Source: Streptomyces albipurpureus (GTDB lineage Bacteria > Actinomycetota > Actinomycetes > Streptomycetales > Streptomycetaceae). From it: a stretch of 64,000 nt of DNA. Location: NCBI RefSeq assembly GCF_023701525.1, contig NZ_JAMQAW010000024.1:6538-70537 (forward strand), given 5' to 3'. Below are positions 41,768 to 50,721 of the stretch, one piece after another. The first letter of the stretch is position 1; each line of letters begins with the position of its first letter. A program made the translations under genes and the position numbers. The notes under the pieces were generated by a model. It was given only the letters and a program-made list of their open reading frames with translations. It was not told the origin of the DNA and did no database searches.

Positions 41768-42571
41768 TCAGCGTCCGGCGCCTCGCAACAGGGTCGCCGC
41801 CCTGCGGGTGCGGCGCACCATCGCATACCCCTTGGTCAGCGCGCGGTCCTTCGCGAAGTTGCGCGCGATCGCGCGCCCTTCGACCAGCCGCTCGAACTCC
41901 TCGATGTCGGTACTGCGCCGCACGGTCACCCGCTCAATGGCGTAGGGCCCCTGCACCGGTCGGGCGAGCGCGTTGCCCACCGCGAAGGACTGGGCGAACC
42001 CCGCCGTCTTGACCATCTCGCGCACCCGCCGACTGGAGTAGCCGAAGGGGTACGCGAACGAGGTCGGCAGCGAGCCCAGCTCGTCGGCGATGATGTCGCG
42101 GCAGCGGACCGTCTCGTACCGCAGTTCCTCATCCCCCAGCTGATCCATCTGGGGATGGCTATGGGTGTGACCGCCGATCTCCATTCCGGCCCGGGCCAGT
42201 TCGCGTACCTGACCCCAGTCGAGCATGGTGTCGATCGCGCCACCCTCGTCGTGGGCCCCGCGGAGCCAGCCGGTCGACACGAACAACGTCGACGCGAAGC
42301 CGTGCTTGGCCAGCACGGGCAGCGAGTAGCGGTGTACGCCCTCGTACCCGTCGTCGAAGGTGATCAACACCGGCCGGGCGGGCAGGGCCCGGTGGCCACC
42401 GGAGCGCCAGCACTCACCCAACTCGGCGGTGGTGATCGGGGTGAAGCCCTGCTCGTCGAGCACGGCCATCTGCTCGGCGAAGGCCTCGGGGGTCACCGAG
42501 AGGCCCCAGGTGGCCTTCGCCGGCTGAGGTGCGACGGCGTGGTACATCAGAACGGGGACCGGCCCACTCAT
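41768..42571 (-). CDS. Polysaccharide deacetylase (NodB/CE4 domain)
   Basis: 267-aa CE4 esterase. The catalytic motifs are LITFDDGYEGVHRYSLPVL (TFDDG, with metal-binding Asp) and EIGGHTHSHPQM (HTHSHP). ALPARPVLITFDD and SFAYPFGYSSRRVREMV complete the family pattern. The protein has no obvious signal peptide, so it would act on an intracellular or membrane-lipid-linked sugar, or be exported by another route. ATG overlaps the stop of the upstream glycosyltransferase (ATGA). It is the last gene of a coupled three-gene operon. Confidence 0.88.
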   Translation of the reverse strand: MSGPVPVLMYHAVAPQPAKATWGLSVTPEAFAEQMAVLDEQGFTPITTAELGECWRSGGHRALPARPVLITFDDGYEGVHRYSLPVLAKHGFASTLFVSTGWLRGAHDEGGAIDTMLDWGQVRELARAGMEIGGHTHSHPQMDQLGDEELRYETVRCRDIIADELGSLPTSFAYPFGYSSRRVREMVKTAGFAQSFAVGNALARPVQGPYAIERVTVRRSTDIEEFERLVEGRAIARNFAKDRALTKGYAMVRRTRRAATLLRGAGR

Positions 42572-43632
42572 CGGCTCTCACCACCCGCCGAAGCGGTCGC
42601 CGTAGCCGCCGCGTCGGTCGACGGCAGCGGTGCGATCGGCTCTGAGGAGAAGGTCACCGAGCCCTTGCGGGCCTTGGCGGTGCCCACCACATAGCCGCCC
42701 GCGGTGGTCGCCAACCCAACGATGATGGCACCCGCCCGGCCGGCACCGCCCCGACGGCCGCGCAGGGCATCGCCCACGCCGCGCGCCACTCCCGCGGGCA
42801 GCACCTTGGTGGTGTAGCTCCGCTCGGACGACAGTCCGTCGCCCGAGCCCACACTCTTGGAGACCAGAGCCTTGGACAGCCCTTCGGCATAGCACCGGGT
42901 GCGGAAGTAGGCGAACCGCTCCCGGACCTTGGGCACCTTGTGGTGGATCACCGCACGGTCGTCGATGAGGAGGACCGCGTCGGGCAGTGCGTTGCCCATC
43001 CGGATGCAGAGTTCGGTCTCCTCGCAGCCCAGCGGCCGCTTGTCGCCGTCCCGTCCGATGCCGGTGGCAAACCCTCCCGACGCGTCGAACGCGGTGCGTC
43101 GGAAGGAGGCGTTGCCACCGAGGACGTTGCGCACCCGCACCTTGCCGGGCGCCATCCCGCGGTAGGAGGCGCCGACGACCCAGTCGAACTCCTCCGGGAA
43201 CCAGGCGGGGCGGTGCCCCGAGGCCCAGGCCGGCGCGGTGCGTCCACCGACGGCGACGACCTTCTCATCGTCGAACCCGTCGGCGAAGTACCGCAGCCAG
43301 TCGACTTCGGCCACGGCGTCATCGTCGAGGAAGGCGACGAAGTCACCGCGCGCCGCTGCGATTCCGGTGTTGCGACCGGAGGACAGGCCACGGGGGCCCG
43401 CGTTGGCGAGCACCCGCACCTCCTCACCGCGTACGACATCGGAACCGTCGGCCGCGTACTCCCGGTACTCCTGGGCCAGCCGGCCCAGGAGTACCGGGTT
43501 GTGATCGACCACCAGGAGAGTCTCCAGGGCCGGATGTGACTGATTCCGCACTGATTCGACGGCCGCGAGGATGTCGTCCCAACGGTCTTCGGTGTAGACG
43601 CAGATCACCACCGAGAAACGGCGGTCGCTCAA
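42568..43632 (-). CDS. Glycosyltransferase family 2
   Basis: 354-aa GT-A glycosyltransferase. The donor-binding fold shows FSVVICVYTEDRWDDILAAV, LVVDHNPVLLGRLAQEYREY, and the metal-binding acidic triad in VAFLDDDAVAEVDWLRYFAD. GCEETELCIRMGNALP carries the ED catalytic motif of this type. The C-terminal portion has a hydrophobic stretch (GAIIVGLATTAGGYVVGTA) that may anchor it to the membrane. The start is TTG 43632, whose bases overlap the upstream stop (TTGA); no later start keeps the first strand intact. The stop overlaps the deacetylase start. Confidence 0.86.
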   Translation of the reverse strand: MSDRRFSVVICVYTEDRWDDILAAVESVRNQSHPALETLLVVDHNPVLLGRLAQEYREYAADGSDVVRGEEVRVLANAGPRGLSSGRNTGIAAARGDFVAFLDDDAVAEVDWLRYFADGFDDEKVVAVGGRTAPAWASGHRPAWFPEEFDWVVGASYRGMAPGKVRVRNVLGGNASFRRTAFDASGGFATGIGRDGDKRPLGCEETELCIRMGNALPDAVLLIDDRAVIHHKVPKVRERFAYFRTRCYAEGLSKALVSKSVGSGDGLSSERSYTTKVLPAGVARGVGDALRGRRGGAGRAGAIIVGLATTAGGYVVGTAKARKGSVTFSSEPIAPLPSTDAAATATASAGGESR

Positions 43633-44480
43633 GACGCTTCTCCCCGAGGGGTGGGGATGGACACACTCAGGGGAGTGCCGCTGCGGCGGCGCTCGGCACG
43701 CCGTACGCCCTTCTCCTTGAGGATCACCTTGAGCACTCTGATCCCGTCCCGGACGGCGCTCAGGTTGGAGACGCCGTGGATGCGGTTGTACTCGTGGCTG
43801 GGCACTTCCTGGACCCGCAGGCCGGCCTTGACGACCCTGATGTTCATCAGGGTCTCGATCTCGAAGCCGGTGCAGTCCAGGGTGATGTCGTCGAGGCAGT
43901 GCTTCCAGAACGCGTTGTACCCGTAGCAGAGATCGGTGTAGCGCGCGCCGAACTTGGCGTTGACCACCGAGCACAGGGCCCAGTTGCCCATCTTGCGGAT
44001 GAAGGTCATGTCGTCGGTGCCGCCGCCGTTGGCGAACCGGGAACCCTTGGCGAAGTCGGCGCCGGAGACGAGCGCTGAGACATAGGACACAATCTCATTG
44101 CCGTTCGCGGAGCCATCGGCATCGACCATCACGATGATGTCGCCGGTGCAGGCGGCAAAGCCGCTGATCAGGGCGTCTCCCTTGCCCTTACCCGACTGCT
44201 TGACGACCTTGACGTCGGGCCACAGTTCCCGCGCGACCTCAACGGTGTTGTCAGTGGAGTTCCCGTCGACCAGCACGACCTCGTGGATCCAGTCGGGCAG
44301 GGTCTTGAACACATAGGGAAGATTCTCCGCCTCGTTCATGGCGGGAATCACAACGCTCACGGGCGGTGTGATCGCCAGATGGGAGGAGATCGGTCGGTAG
44401 GCACCTTCTATTCGGCTGGTTTCCACCGAGGTGATCGACGGATCTTGCCCCGGCGCGGCCGGGTGCAGGACTGAACTCAT
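43629..44480 (-). CDS. Glycosyltransferase family 2, polyprenyl-phosphate-sugar-type
   Basis: 283-aa GT2 enzyme. The core reads PVSVVIPAMNEAENLPYVFK, EVVLVDGNSTDNTVEVAREL, GKGKGDALISGFAACTGDII, VMVDADGSANGNEI (DxD), and FGARYTDLCYGYNAFWKHCL, like dolichol- or undecaprenyl-phosphate glycosyltransferases. GFEIETLMNIRVVKAGLRVQ and EVPSHEYNRIHGVSNLSAVR complete the family. No membrane helix is visible. ATG 44480 has GGAGAGGG about ten bases upstream; GTG 44501 overlaps that site and is less likely. It leads a coupled operon with a second GT2 and a deacetylase, which together suggest a short lipid-linked surface glycan. Confidence 0.86.
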   Translation of the reverse strand: MSSVLHPAAPGQDPSITSVETSRIEGAYRPISSHLAITPPVSVVIPAMNEAENLPYVFKTLPDWIHEVVLVDGNSTDNTVEVARELWPDVKVVKQSGKGKGDALISGFAACTGDIIVMVDADGSANGNEIVSYVSALVSGADFAKGSRFANGGGTDDMTFIRKMGNWALCSVVNAKFGARYTDLCYGYNAFWKHCLDDITLDCTGFEIETLMNIRVVKAGLRVQEVPSHEYNRIHGVSNLSAVRDGIRVLKVILKEKGVRRAERRRSGTPLSVSIPTPRGEAS

Positions 44481-44916
44481 GGGTTTGTTTTCCCTCTCCA
44501 CCGGTGGACCGCCCGCCCCCGGGCGGTCCGGATGAGTTTCCGGTTTGAAAGGGGGGTTTACTACTCACCTGGCCATGGCGAAGTGACCCTCCGACCATGG
44601 TTGGGCGAGCTACTGAACTGGCCGCACGGTCTTACGGCTCGACAAGAGCACGAAAACCGGGCACGGCACCCCCCTACCGCGTCCCCACAACGGGATCATC
44701 GCGACGCTTGAGCCCTCCCCATGAGCCGCTTAGCCGATGAACCGTTGCGGGTTGTACGACGGTATTGATGTTTAGGACTGTATGGCAAGTCCCGGATCGT
44801 GGTTGTGCTTTTTACATTCTTGATACCTATTCAGCGGTCAGGTCGAAGGTCGCACTGACCGCTTTACCTTGATCTTTTCACCGAACGCCCATCTGGAATG
44901 CCCTGCTCCAGATGGT
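44481..44916. other. Intergenic region with hairpin and lower-GC stretch
   Basis: About 435 bases. The AT-richer part near 44750-44830 is unusual for the window and may hold promoter elements of the glycan operon, which starts at 44480. AGCGGTCAG (44833-44841) and CTGACCGCT (44855-44863) form a 9-bp hairpin, a likely terminator for the membrane-protein gene read from the right. No gene is seen. Confidence 0.45.
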
Positions 44917-45351
44917 CTAGCGCCGCCCCCTGAGGGGGTTGGATCCGGTCGTTGGCGAGCCGGTCCGCCCAGTTAAGCGGAGCCATCCCGTCCGGCGTGT
45001 CGCGGCGCAGAGGAGGAGCAGCGCGGTGATTGCCGTGACCGCGGTGATGCCTCCACCCGCGGTCAGAACATCCAGTGCGGACAAGGTTCCTGCGACGGCC
45101 ATATCGATTCCGGCCGCACCGGCCGCGGCGGTGGCCGCGCGAGCTACCGGGTCGAGTCCGGGCAATACGGTATAGAGGCCGCAGGCCGGCCCGGCGAAGA
45201 GGAAGAAGATCACAAAGGGCGCCCGGAGCGGCGACTGGGCATCGCTGAGCGCCAGGGCGACTCCAACGCCCGAGATGGCGAACGCCGCACCCGCAAGGAT
45301 GGGAGGCAGATCCGTCTCGACCACTGACGGCCTGTCTCTGCTGCTCTGCAT
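44917..45351 (-). CDS. Small integral membrane protein, unknown function
   Basis: 144-aa protein with four predicted helices: PPILAGAAFAISGVGVALAL, FVIFFLFAGPACGLYTVLPG, ARAATAAAGAAGIDMAVAGT and TAVTAITALLLLCAATRR. Its basic C-terminus is TGSPTTGSNPLRGRR. No domain recognised. The position next to a surface-glycan operon is compatible with, but does not prove, a role in envelope assembly. ATG 45351 is chosen because helix 1 follows soon after; in-frame upstream starts reach 45450. Confidence 0.55.
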   Translation of the reverse strand: MQSSRDRPSVVETDLPPILAGAAFAISGVGVALALSDAQSPLRAPFVIFFLFAGPACGLYTVLPGLDPVARAATAAAGAAGIDMAVAGTLSALDVLTAGGGITAVTAITALLLLCAATRRTGWLRLTGRTGSPTTGSNPLRGRR

Positions 45352-45513
45352 GGCCGATTTTGCTCCCAAGGCCCCGAATTCCGATGCCCATGCTGCGCAT
45401 CGACGCGGACTTCCGTCAAGCTGACGAGCCATCATGTTTGGCATGGACATTTCCAGTGAAGTATGCGGTCTGCAACCAATGTTCAGGCAGTGGATCTGCT
45501 AAACGGAGATGTC

Positions 45514-46323
45514 ATGAAACAGTCCCGTATTGCGGCTCTGTCCTTCTCTCTCCTCCTCAGTGCCGCCCTCGCGCTCACCGGCGCGAGCCAGGCACAGGCC
45601 GCCGAGAGTGCGGCCGCCCTTGACTACGTAGCACTGGGCGACTCCTACTCATCGGGTGTCGGAGCGGGCAGCTACGACAGCGCCAGCGGTGCCTGCAAGC
45701 GCAGCGCCAAGGCCTATCCGCGGCTCTGGGCGGCCGCGAACTCACCCTCGACGTTCTCGTTCACGGCTTGCTCAGGCGCTCGTACGAGTGATGTCACCGC
45801 GGGGCAACTCGGCCCCCTGAACTCCGCGACCGACCTCGTCACCATCTCCATCGGAGGCAATGACGCGGGCTTCGCGGACACCATGACGACCTGTGTCCTC
45901 CAGTCGGAGACCGCCTGCGTCAACCGGGTCAATGAGGCGCGCGCCTACATCGACGGCACCCTGCCCGCCAGACTCGACAGCGTGTACCAGGCGATCAGGG
46001 CCAAGGCCACGACCGCGCGGGTGGTCGTCCTCGGCTACCCCCGCTTCTACAAGCTCAACGGCACCTGTATCGCCGGGCTCAGTGAGCGCGAGCGGGCGGC
46101 GATCAACGGCGCGGCCGACCATCTGAACGCCACCACCGCCAAGCGGGCCGCGGACCACGGCTATGCCTTCGGCGATGTCACTCCCGCCTTCACCGGACAT
46201 GAGATCTGTTCCGGAGCGTCCTGGTTGCACTCCCTCAACCTGCTGAGCATCGGCGACTCGTACCACCCGACCGCCGCCGGCCAGTCCGGCGGCTATCTGC
46301 CGGTCCTCAACGCCAACGACTGA
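45514..46323 (+). CDS. Secreted SGNH/GDSL lipase
   Basis: 269-aa extracellular esterase/lipase. A signal peptide ends GASQAQAAES. Catalytic blocks: GDSYSSGVGAG (nucleophilic Ser), the block-II Gly region, SIGGNDAGFADT (Asn), and SYHPTAAGQSGG (His in a DxxH-like position). Six cysteines indicate the three disulfides of Streptomyces GDSL lipases such as those of S. rimosus and S. coelicolor. Substrates are likely medium to long fatty esters or phospholipids. ACGGAGAT just before ATG 45514 is the ribosome site. The 3' end overlaps the convergent kinase gene by 17 bases. Confidence 0.92.
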   Translation: MKQSRIAALSFSLLLSAALALTGASQAQAAESAAALDYVALGDSYSSGVGAGSYDSASGACKRSAKAYPRLWAAANSPSTFSFTACSGARTSDVTAGQLGPLNSATDLVTISIGGNDAGFADTMTTCVLQSETACVNRVNEARAYIDGTLPARLDSVYQAIRAKATTARVVVLGYPRFYKLNGTCIAGLSERERAAINGAADHLNATTAKRAADHGYAFGDVTPAFTGHEICSGASWLHSLNLLSIGDSYHPTAAGQSGGYLPVLNAND

Positions 46324-47983
46324 CCGCCGTCACGGCACTGACTGCGACGCCGGAGGCGTCCGCCGAGGAAGAGGCCCCACCCGTGGGGGCCGCCGGCTCG
46401 CAGTCGACCGAGAACGAGATCCACCCTGACCGTGCCTCGACCGGGTCGCGGACCTCCACCCGGATCCGGTCGCGGTGCGTGCCCTCGGCCTCGTGTGTCA
46501 ACTCGGTGTGCTCGACCCGCTGCTGCCGTGCGTCGCCATCGGTGAACCAAAGCGTCTGCCAGCCGTCCGCCGATGTCCGCCCGCTCTCCGTCGTCCAGCG
46601 GTACCGCACGGTCGCCGGCGTCCGCGCCACGCTGACCGTCGCCCGGAAGGCGGGCGCAGCGCTCGGCGGCGGCGCGCAGTAACCCGAGTAACCGGCGCGG
46701 ACGGCGCTTACGGAGACCTCGACCCGCTGCGGCGGTCGGGAGTCCTGGGTCGCCGAGGGGGCGGTGCTGCCCTTGCCCTCCGACGGGCGCGCGCCGCCGC
46801 TGTTCGCCGGTTCCCGGTCACCGCCGGTGCCGGCCGTGCCCGTGGTGGGGCCGGGGGTTTGGGAGCTCACCGCGGTGCCGGTTCCCCTCGCCTCGGACTT
46901 GCTGTTCCGTTGGCTGTCGACCAGCGCCCAGGCCAGTCCGCCGGCGACGACCAGAAGGAGCGCCACCCCCGCGGCCAACACCACCACCGCCCGCCGGGGC
47001 TGCTCGCCTTGGGCGCCGTTGACCGGGGCCGTACCTCCGACGGTGGTGGTCCCCGATCCTGAGCCACCCGAGCCGAATCCCGCCCCCACCAGTGGTGGGT
47101 GGGTCGATGGGGTGTGGGGCCCTGAGGGCGTCGGCACGGTCAGCACAGGGGCCGTACCGCCCGCGGCCACCACCCTGAGGAGTCGAGCGGCCTCGTGCGC
47201 CGTGAGCCGTTCTCCGGGGTTCTTCCGCAGGAGTCCCGCGATCACGGGTGCGAGTTCACCCGCGAGCCGCGGTGGCGGCGGTTCCTCGTCGACGACGGCC
47301 CGCAGGGTGCTGAGCGCACTCTCCCGACGAAAGGGCGAAGCCCCCTCCACCGTGGTGTGCAGCAGTACCCCGAGCGACCAGAGGTCCGATGCGGGGCCCG
47401 GGGTGTGCCCAAGGGCCCGCTCGGGTGCCAGGAACTCCGGCGAGCCGATGAGCTCGCCGGTCATGGTCAGGTTGGAGGTGCCTTCCACCACGGCGATCCC
47501 GAAGTCGGAGAGCACCACCCTGCCGTCATTGGCGATCAGCACGTTGCCCGGTTTGACATCGCGGTGCAGCACTCCTGCCTCATGGGCGGCGCACAGGGCC
47601 GCGAGGATCTCCGCCCCGATGTGGGCCACACGCTCAGGGGCGAGCGGACCCTCCATCTCCACGATGTCCGACAGTGCGAGTCCGCGGATGAGTTCCATCA
47701 CGATCCAGGGCCGCCCGCCCTCGGTGGCCACGTCGTAGACGGTCACCACACCGCGGTGGGAAATGCGCCCCGCCGCCCATGCCTCGCGCTCCAGCCGCTG
47801 GTAGAGCCTGTGCTCGTCCGCCGAGCTGAGTCCGGCCGGAGCCCTGACCTCCTTGACCGCGACCTCGCGGGCCAGCGCTTCGTCGTGTGCCCGCCACACC
47901 ACCCCCATACCGCCTTCGCCCAGTGGGCTCAGCAGCCGGTACCGCCCTGCGATCAACTGGTCCTCGGGCACGCGAGCTCCCAT
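46307..47983 (-). CDS. Membrane Ser/Thr protein kinase
   Basis: 558-aa Hanks-type kinase. The kinase domain (residues 12-270) has the Gly loop LGEGGMGVVWRA, the Lys in EVAVKEV, HRDVKPGNVLI, SDFGIAVVEG (DFG) and GSPEFLAPERALGH. A Pro/Thr/Gly-rich juxtamembrane segment leads to one helix at about 331-355 (VVVLAAGVALLLVVAGGLAW), and then an extracellular portion of about 200 residues: a Ser/Gly/Thr linker and a beta-rich domain with paired Cys (YSGYCAPPPSAAPAFRATVS to SVDCEP). It lacks PASTA repeats, so the signal is not peptidoglycan-type by the usual domain. Target and stimulus are unknown. Confidence 0.9.
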   Translation of the reverse strand: MGARVPEDQLIAGRYRLLSPLGEGGMGVVWRAHDEALAREVAVKEVRAPAGLSSADEHRLYQRLEREAWAAGRISHRGVVTVYDVATEGGRPWIVMELIRGLALSDIVEMEGPLAPERVAHIGAEILAALCAAHEAGVLHRDVKPGNVLIANDGRVVLSDFGIAVVEGTSNLTMTGELIGSPEFLAPERALGHTPGPASDLWSLGVLLHTTVEGASPFRRESALSTLRAVVDEEPPPPRLAGELAPVIAGLLRKNPGERLTAHEAARLLRVVAAGGTAPVLTVPTPSGPHTPSTHPPLVGAGFGSGGSGSGTTTVGGTAPVNGAQGEQPRRAVVVLAAGVALLLVVAGGLAWALVDSQRNSKSEARGTGTAVSSQTPGPTTGTAGTGGDREPANSGGARPSEGKGSTAPSATQDSRPPQRVEVSVSAVRAGYSGYCAPPPSAAPAFRATVSVARTPATVRYRWTTESGRTSADGWQTLWFTDGDARQQRVEHTELTHEAEGTHRDRIRVEVRDPVEARSGWISFSVDCEPAAPTGGASSSADASGVAVSAVTAVSRWR

Positions 47984-48487
47984 CCGTCATGGCACGGCGT
48001 TCTCGGCACGGCGACTCATTGGATCTCGGTGAATCTCGGTGGAAACCATTCCAAGTTAGCTCAACCCCCGCTTGTTGGCGCCCCTTTAAGCGGCAAACAG
48101 CTGCGGATGACGGATCGCGGCCATCACCGGGTGGCCGGGGTCGGTCGATTTCCGCGGTGTGAGTGTGGTCACTCCCATCCCTCCCCTGATGGGTCTCCCC
48201 GGCCGGGAGTGCGCGGTCGGGGCACGGGGAAAGGATGGAGGAGGACTCGATGGAGTGTGACGGAACGTGACCGAAAGGGATGGAAGGGCCGAAGCGGCCG
48301 TGCTGTGCGGAGTCAAGGCGCGAGACGGAGAGTTGTCCAACTCGCCCTGGAATCGAATGAATTCGGAGAGTGACCGTCAACTCGCGTACAGCAGTGGTGA
48401 ATCCTGGGGACGGGATACACGGGTGTCCCGGCGGGGCGATAGGGTTAACCTGCCCGGGCCGGGTGCGTCGTACGGGTGGGGAGTGAC
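47984..48487. other. Intergenic region upstream of the kinase and the 88-aa protein
   Basis: About 500 bases between divergent genes. It must hold the kinase promoter. TAGGGT at 48440-48445 resembles a -10 hexamer for the rightward gene but has no convincing -35. The short direct repeat ATCTCGGTG occurs twice near 48022-48040. No gene is seen. Confidence 0.35.
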
Positions 48488-48754
48488 ATGGAACAGATAG
48501 CAATGCGTAGCAGGCCGCGAGTGCCTGCCATTACCTGCGGGAGTAGCGCGACTAGCTCGCGTCTCGACCGGCATCTTTCGGTGCTCGGCGGTCCCGCCGT
48601 GCCTCAGCGGGAGACGGTCGAGGCCACCTCGTTGATGCGTGAGCTGACCTCACGCGATGTGGCACACGACCGCGATTCCAGCAGGAGCGGGCGCGTCTCG
48701 CTCTTCGCGCCGCTGCGGAGACTGCGTCGGACCCTGTTCGGTAGCCGCCGCTGA
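48488..48754 (+). CDS. Small conserved-type hypothetical protein
   Basis: 88-aa basic protein starting MEQIAMRSRPRVPAITCGSS with GGGGAG five bases upstream of ATG 48488. It is rich in Ser and Arg and ends FAPLRRLRRTLFGSRR, a short amphipathic basic tail that might bind membrane or nucleic acid. No domain is recognised and there is no signal peptide. Coding bias and the ribosome site support it as real. Confidence 0.6.
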   Translation: MEQIAMRSRPRVPAITCGSSATSSRLDRHLSVLGGPAVPQRETVEATSLMRELTSRDVAHDRDSSRSGRVSLFAPLRRLRRTLFGSRR

Positions 48755-48835
48755 TCCTTCGGCCACTCGCTCGGTCAAAGCGCACCCTGGGTCGCGCACC
48801 ACATGTCACGTGTCACCGCCTGTGCGGCCCCGCGC

Positions 48836-50032
48836 TCAGGCGACCACGCTGTCCCGGCGTAGCGCCGCTGTCTCCTGGTCCGTCATCCCCAAGGACTTCA
48901 GCAGCGCACTGGTGTGCTCGCCCAGGGCGGGCACCGCTCCCATCTGCGCCTCTGGCCCACCCGGCAGGGTGATCGGAGGCAGCAGAGCCTTGAGTGGTCC
49001 GGTTGGCGTCTCCACTTCCCGCCATCGGTCCCGCGCGGCCAGTTGAGGATGTCCGGCCACATCCTTCACATCATTCAGCCGGGCACAGGCGATGCCCGCC
49101 GCCTCCAGCCGTCGCACGGCTTCTTCCGTGCCGAGTTGGGAGAGCGCACCGGCCACCACCGCGTCCGTGAGCTCACGGTGTGTGGTGCGGGCGGTGTTGG
49201 TGGCGAACCGCGGGTCGCTGCCGAGCGCCGGGTCCTTCAGGATCTGGTCGGCCATCCGCCGCCATTCGCGGTCATTCTGCACCGACAGAAGGACCTGTCC
49301 GCCATCGGCGGTGGCGTAGGCGTCGTACGGGGAAATGACGGCGTGCGCGATACCGGTGCGCGCCGGAGGTTCACCACCGTGCATCCCATAGTGCAGCGGG
49401 TGTCCCATCCACTCGGCCAGGGACTCCAGCATGGAAACCTCCACCGGCCCACCCCGACCCGTGGTGCTTCTCCGCAGCAGGGCGGCGAGGACCCCGGAGA
49501 AGGCGTACATGGCAGCGGCGATGTCCGCGGCCGGAACGCCGGCCTTGACCGGCTGCTCGCTGGTTCCGGTGACCGACACCAGCCCTGCTTCGCACTGGAC
49601 CAGCATGTCGTACGCCCGCTTGTGGGCGTACGGGCCCCCAGCGCCGTAGCCGGAGATGTCCACCGCGATCAGCCGCGGGTGTGCCGCACACAGGGTCGGT
49701 GCATCGAGACCGAGACGTGCCGCGGAGCCCTGGGCGAGGTTCTGGACGAAGACATCGGCGTCGGCGATGAGCCGGTGCACGATGTCCCGGCCACGCGGGT
49801 CCTTGAGGTCGACGGCGAGGGACTCCTTGCCGCGGTTGCACCAGACGAAGTGGGAGGCGAGCCCCTGGGCCGCGGTGTCGTAGCCGCGGGCGAAGTCACC
49901 GCCGTCCAGCCGCTCGACCTTGATGACACGGGCACCGAGATCCGCGAGCTGACGGGTGGCGAAGGGAGCCGAGACGGCTTGCTCGACGGCGACGACCGTG
50001 ATGCCTTCGAGCGGCAGGGGCTGAGTGTGCAT
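48836..50032 (-). CDS. CaiB/BaiF-family CoA-transferase (family III)
   Basis: 398-aa class III CoA-transferase, moving CoA between carboxylic acids through aspartyl intermediates. Landmarks: LEGITVVAVEQAVSAPFATR, LADLGARVIKVERLDGGDFA, NRGKESLAVDLKDPRGRDIV, and the catalytic Asp in HKRAYDMLVQCEAGLVSVTG. GGPVEVSMLESLAEWMGHPL and NDREWRRMADQIL complete the family. Substrate is not evident; formyl-, carnitine-, succinyl- and methylsuccinyl-CoA enzymes all fit. A 9-bp inverted repeat spans the start codon, implying control by a local or distant repressor. Confidence 0.88.
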   Translation of the reverse strand: MHTQPLPLEGITVVAVEQAVSAPFATRQLADLGARVIKVERLDGGDFARGYDTAAQGLASHFVWCNRGKESLAVDLKDPRGRDIVHRLIADADVFVQNLAQGSAARLGLDAPTLCAAHPRLIAVDISGYGAGGPYAHKRAYDMLVQCEAGLVSVTGTSEQPVKAGVPAADIAAAMYAFSGVLAALLRRSTTGRGGPVEVSMLESLAEWMGHPLHYGMHGGEPPARTGIAHAVISPYDAYATADGGQVLLSVQNDREWRRMADQILKDPALGSDPRFATNTARTTHRELTDAVVAGALSQLGTEEAVRRLEAAGIACARLNDVKDVAGHPQLAARDRWREVETPTGPLKALLPPITLPGGPEAQMGAVPALGEHTSALLKSLGMTDQETAALRRDSVVA

Positions 50033-50061
50033 ATGCCGTGCCTACCGTGTGTACGGCATAT
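50031..50061. promoter_or_regulatory. Inverted repeat covering the CoA-transferase start
   Basis: ATATGCCGT (50031-50039) and ACGGCATAT (50053-50061) are perfect inverted repeats with a 13-nt spacer. The left arm overlaps the start codon of the leftward gene, suiting a repressor operator; an RNA hairpin masking the start is an alternative. Confidence 0.5.
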
Positions 50062-50274
50062 ATGTCATCAGACACCCGGTGTGAGGTGTATCCCGCTGCG
50101 GTGGCGCATAACCCGTCCCGATCTGGTGCGGGGATACGCGCCGACCGTCAAGGCCGGGGCCCTGGCCCGTGATCGACGCCTGGCCCCTGCCCCGGCCAGG
50201 AGACCGGCGCCCCGCCCCGGCCACCCCGATCCACTATCGGCCTACTGCCGTCCGGGTGGGAACCCCGGGTCCGC

Positions 50275-50721
50275 ATGGACCGTTCACCGGGCATGGTGAG
50301 CACAGCGTGGCAGGTTGCCGGGGGAGTGTTAGCCCTCGGTGTTGCCCTCTACCTCCTGGACCGGACCCTGTTGTGGATGGAGGCTCGGGGATGGGTCTAC
50401 TGGCGCAGACGCAAGGGTCTGTCATCCATCGGCGTTGACTTCCTCCAAGAGGGCGACCCCGGTGCACGGGCCGTCAGGAACGCCATGGAGCAGGAGCGGG
50501 TGCGCAAGAACGTCAGACCCGCGGAGGGCCCACCAGGCCAGGTGGATCTGGAGAGCGGGGTAGTGCGTTTTCGATCCACCGCATCCGAGGCGGGGAGCCG
50601 TGCCCCCGACGCGGGAAGCCGTGCCGAGCCGTCCGGTACGGAAGGCGCCCTACCGGGCGAGGGCGGCGCCAGGGCCGCTCGCCCGAGCTCCCAGGTGGCC
50701 GACGGAGGCGTGGACCGATGA
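50275..50721 (+). CDS. Hypothetical membrane-anchored protein
   Basis: 148-aa protein with one N-terminal helix (STAWQVAGGVLALGVALYLL) followed by an Arg/Trp-rich cytoplasmic segment (MEARGWVYWRRRKGLSSIG) and a polar Gly/Ala/Glu-rich tail. No known domain. ATG 50293 and GTG 50296 are alternative starts. The stop overlaps the next gene as ATGA, so the pair is co-translated and probably works together. Confidence 0.65.
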   Translation: MDRSPGMVSTAWQVAGGVLALGVALYLLDRTLLWMEARGWVYWRRRKGLSSIGVDFLQEGDPGARAVRNAMEQERVRKNVRPAEGPPGQVDLESGVVRFRSTASEAGSRAPDAGSRAEPSGTEGALPGEGGARAARPSSQVADGGVDR

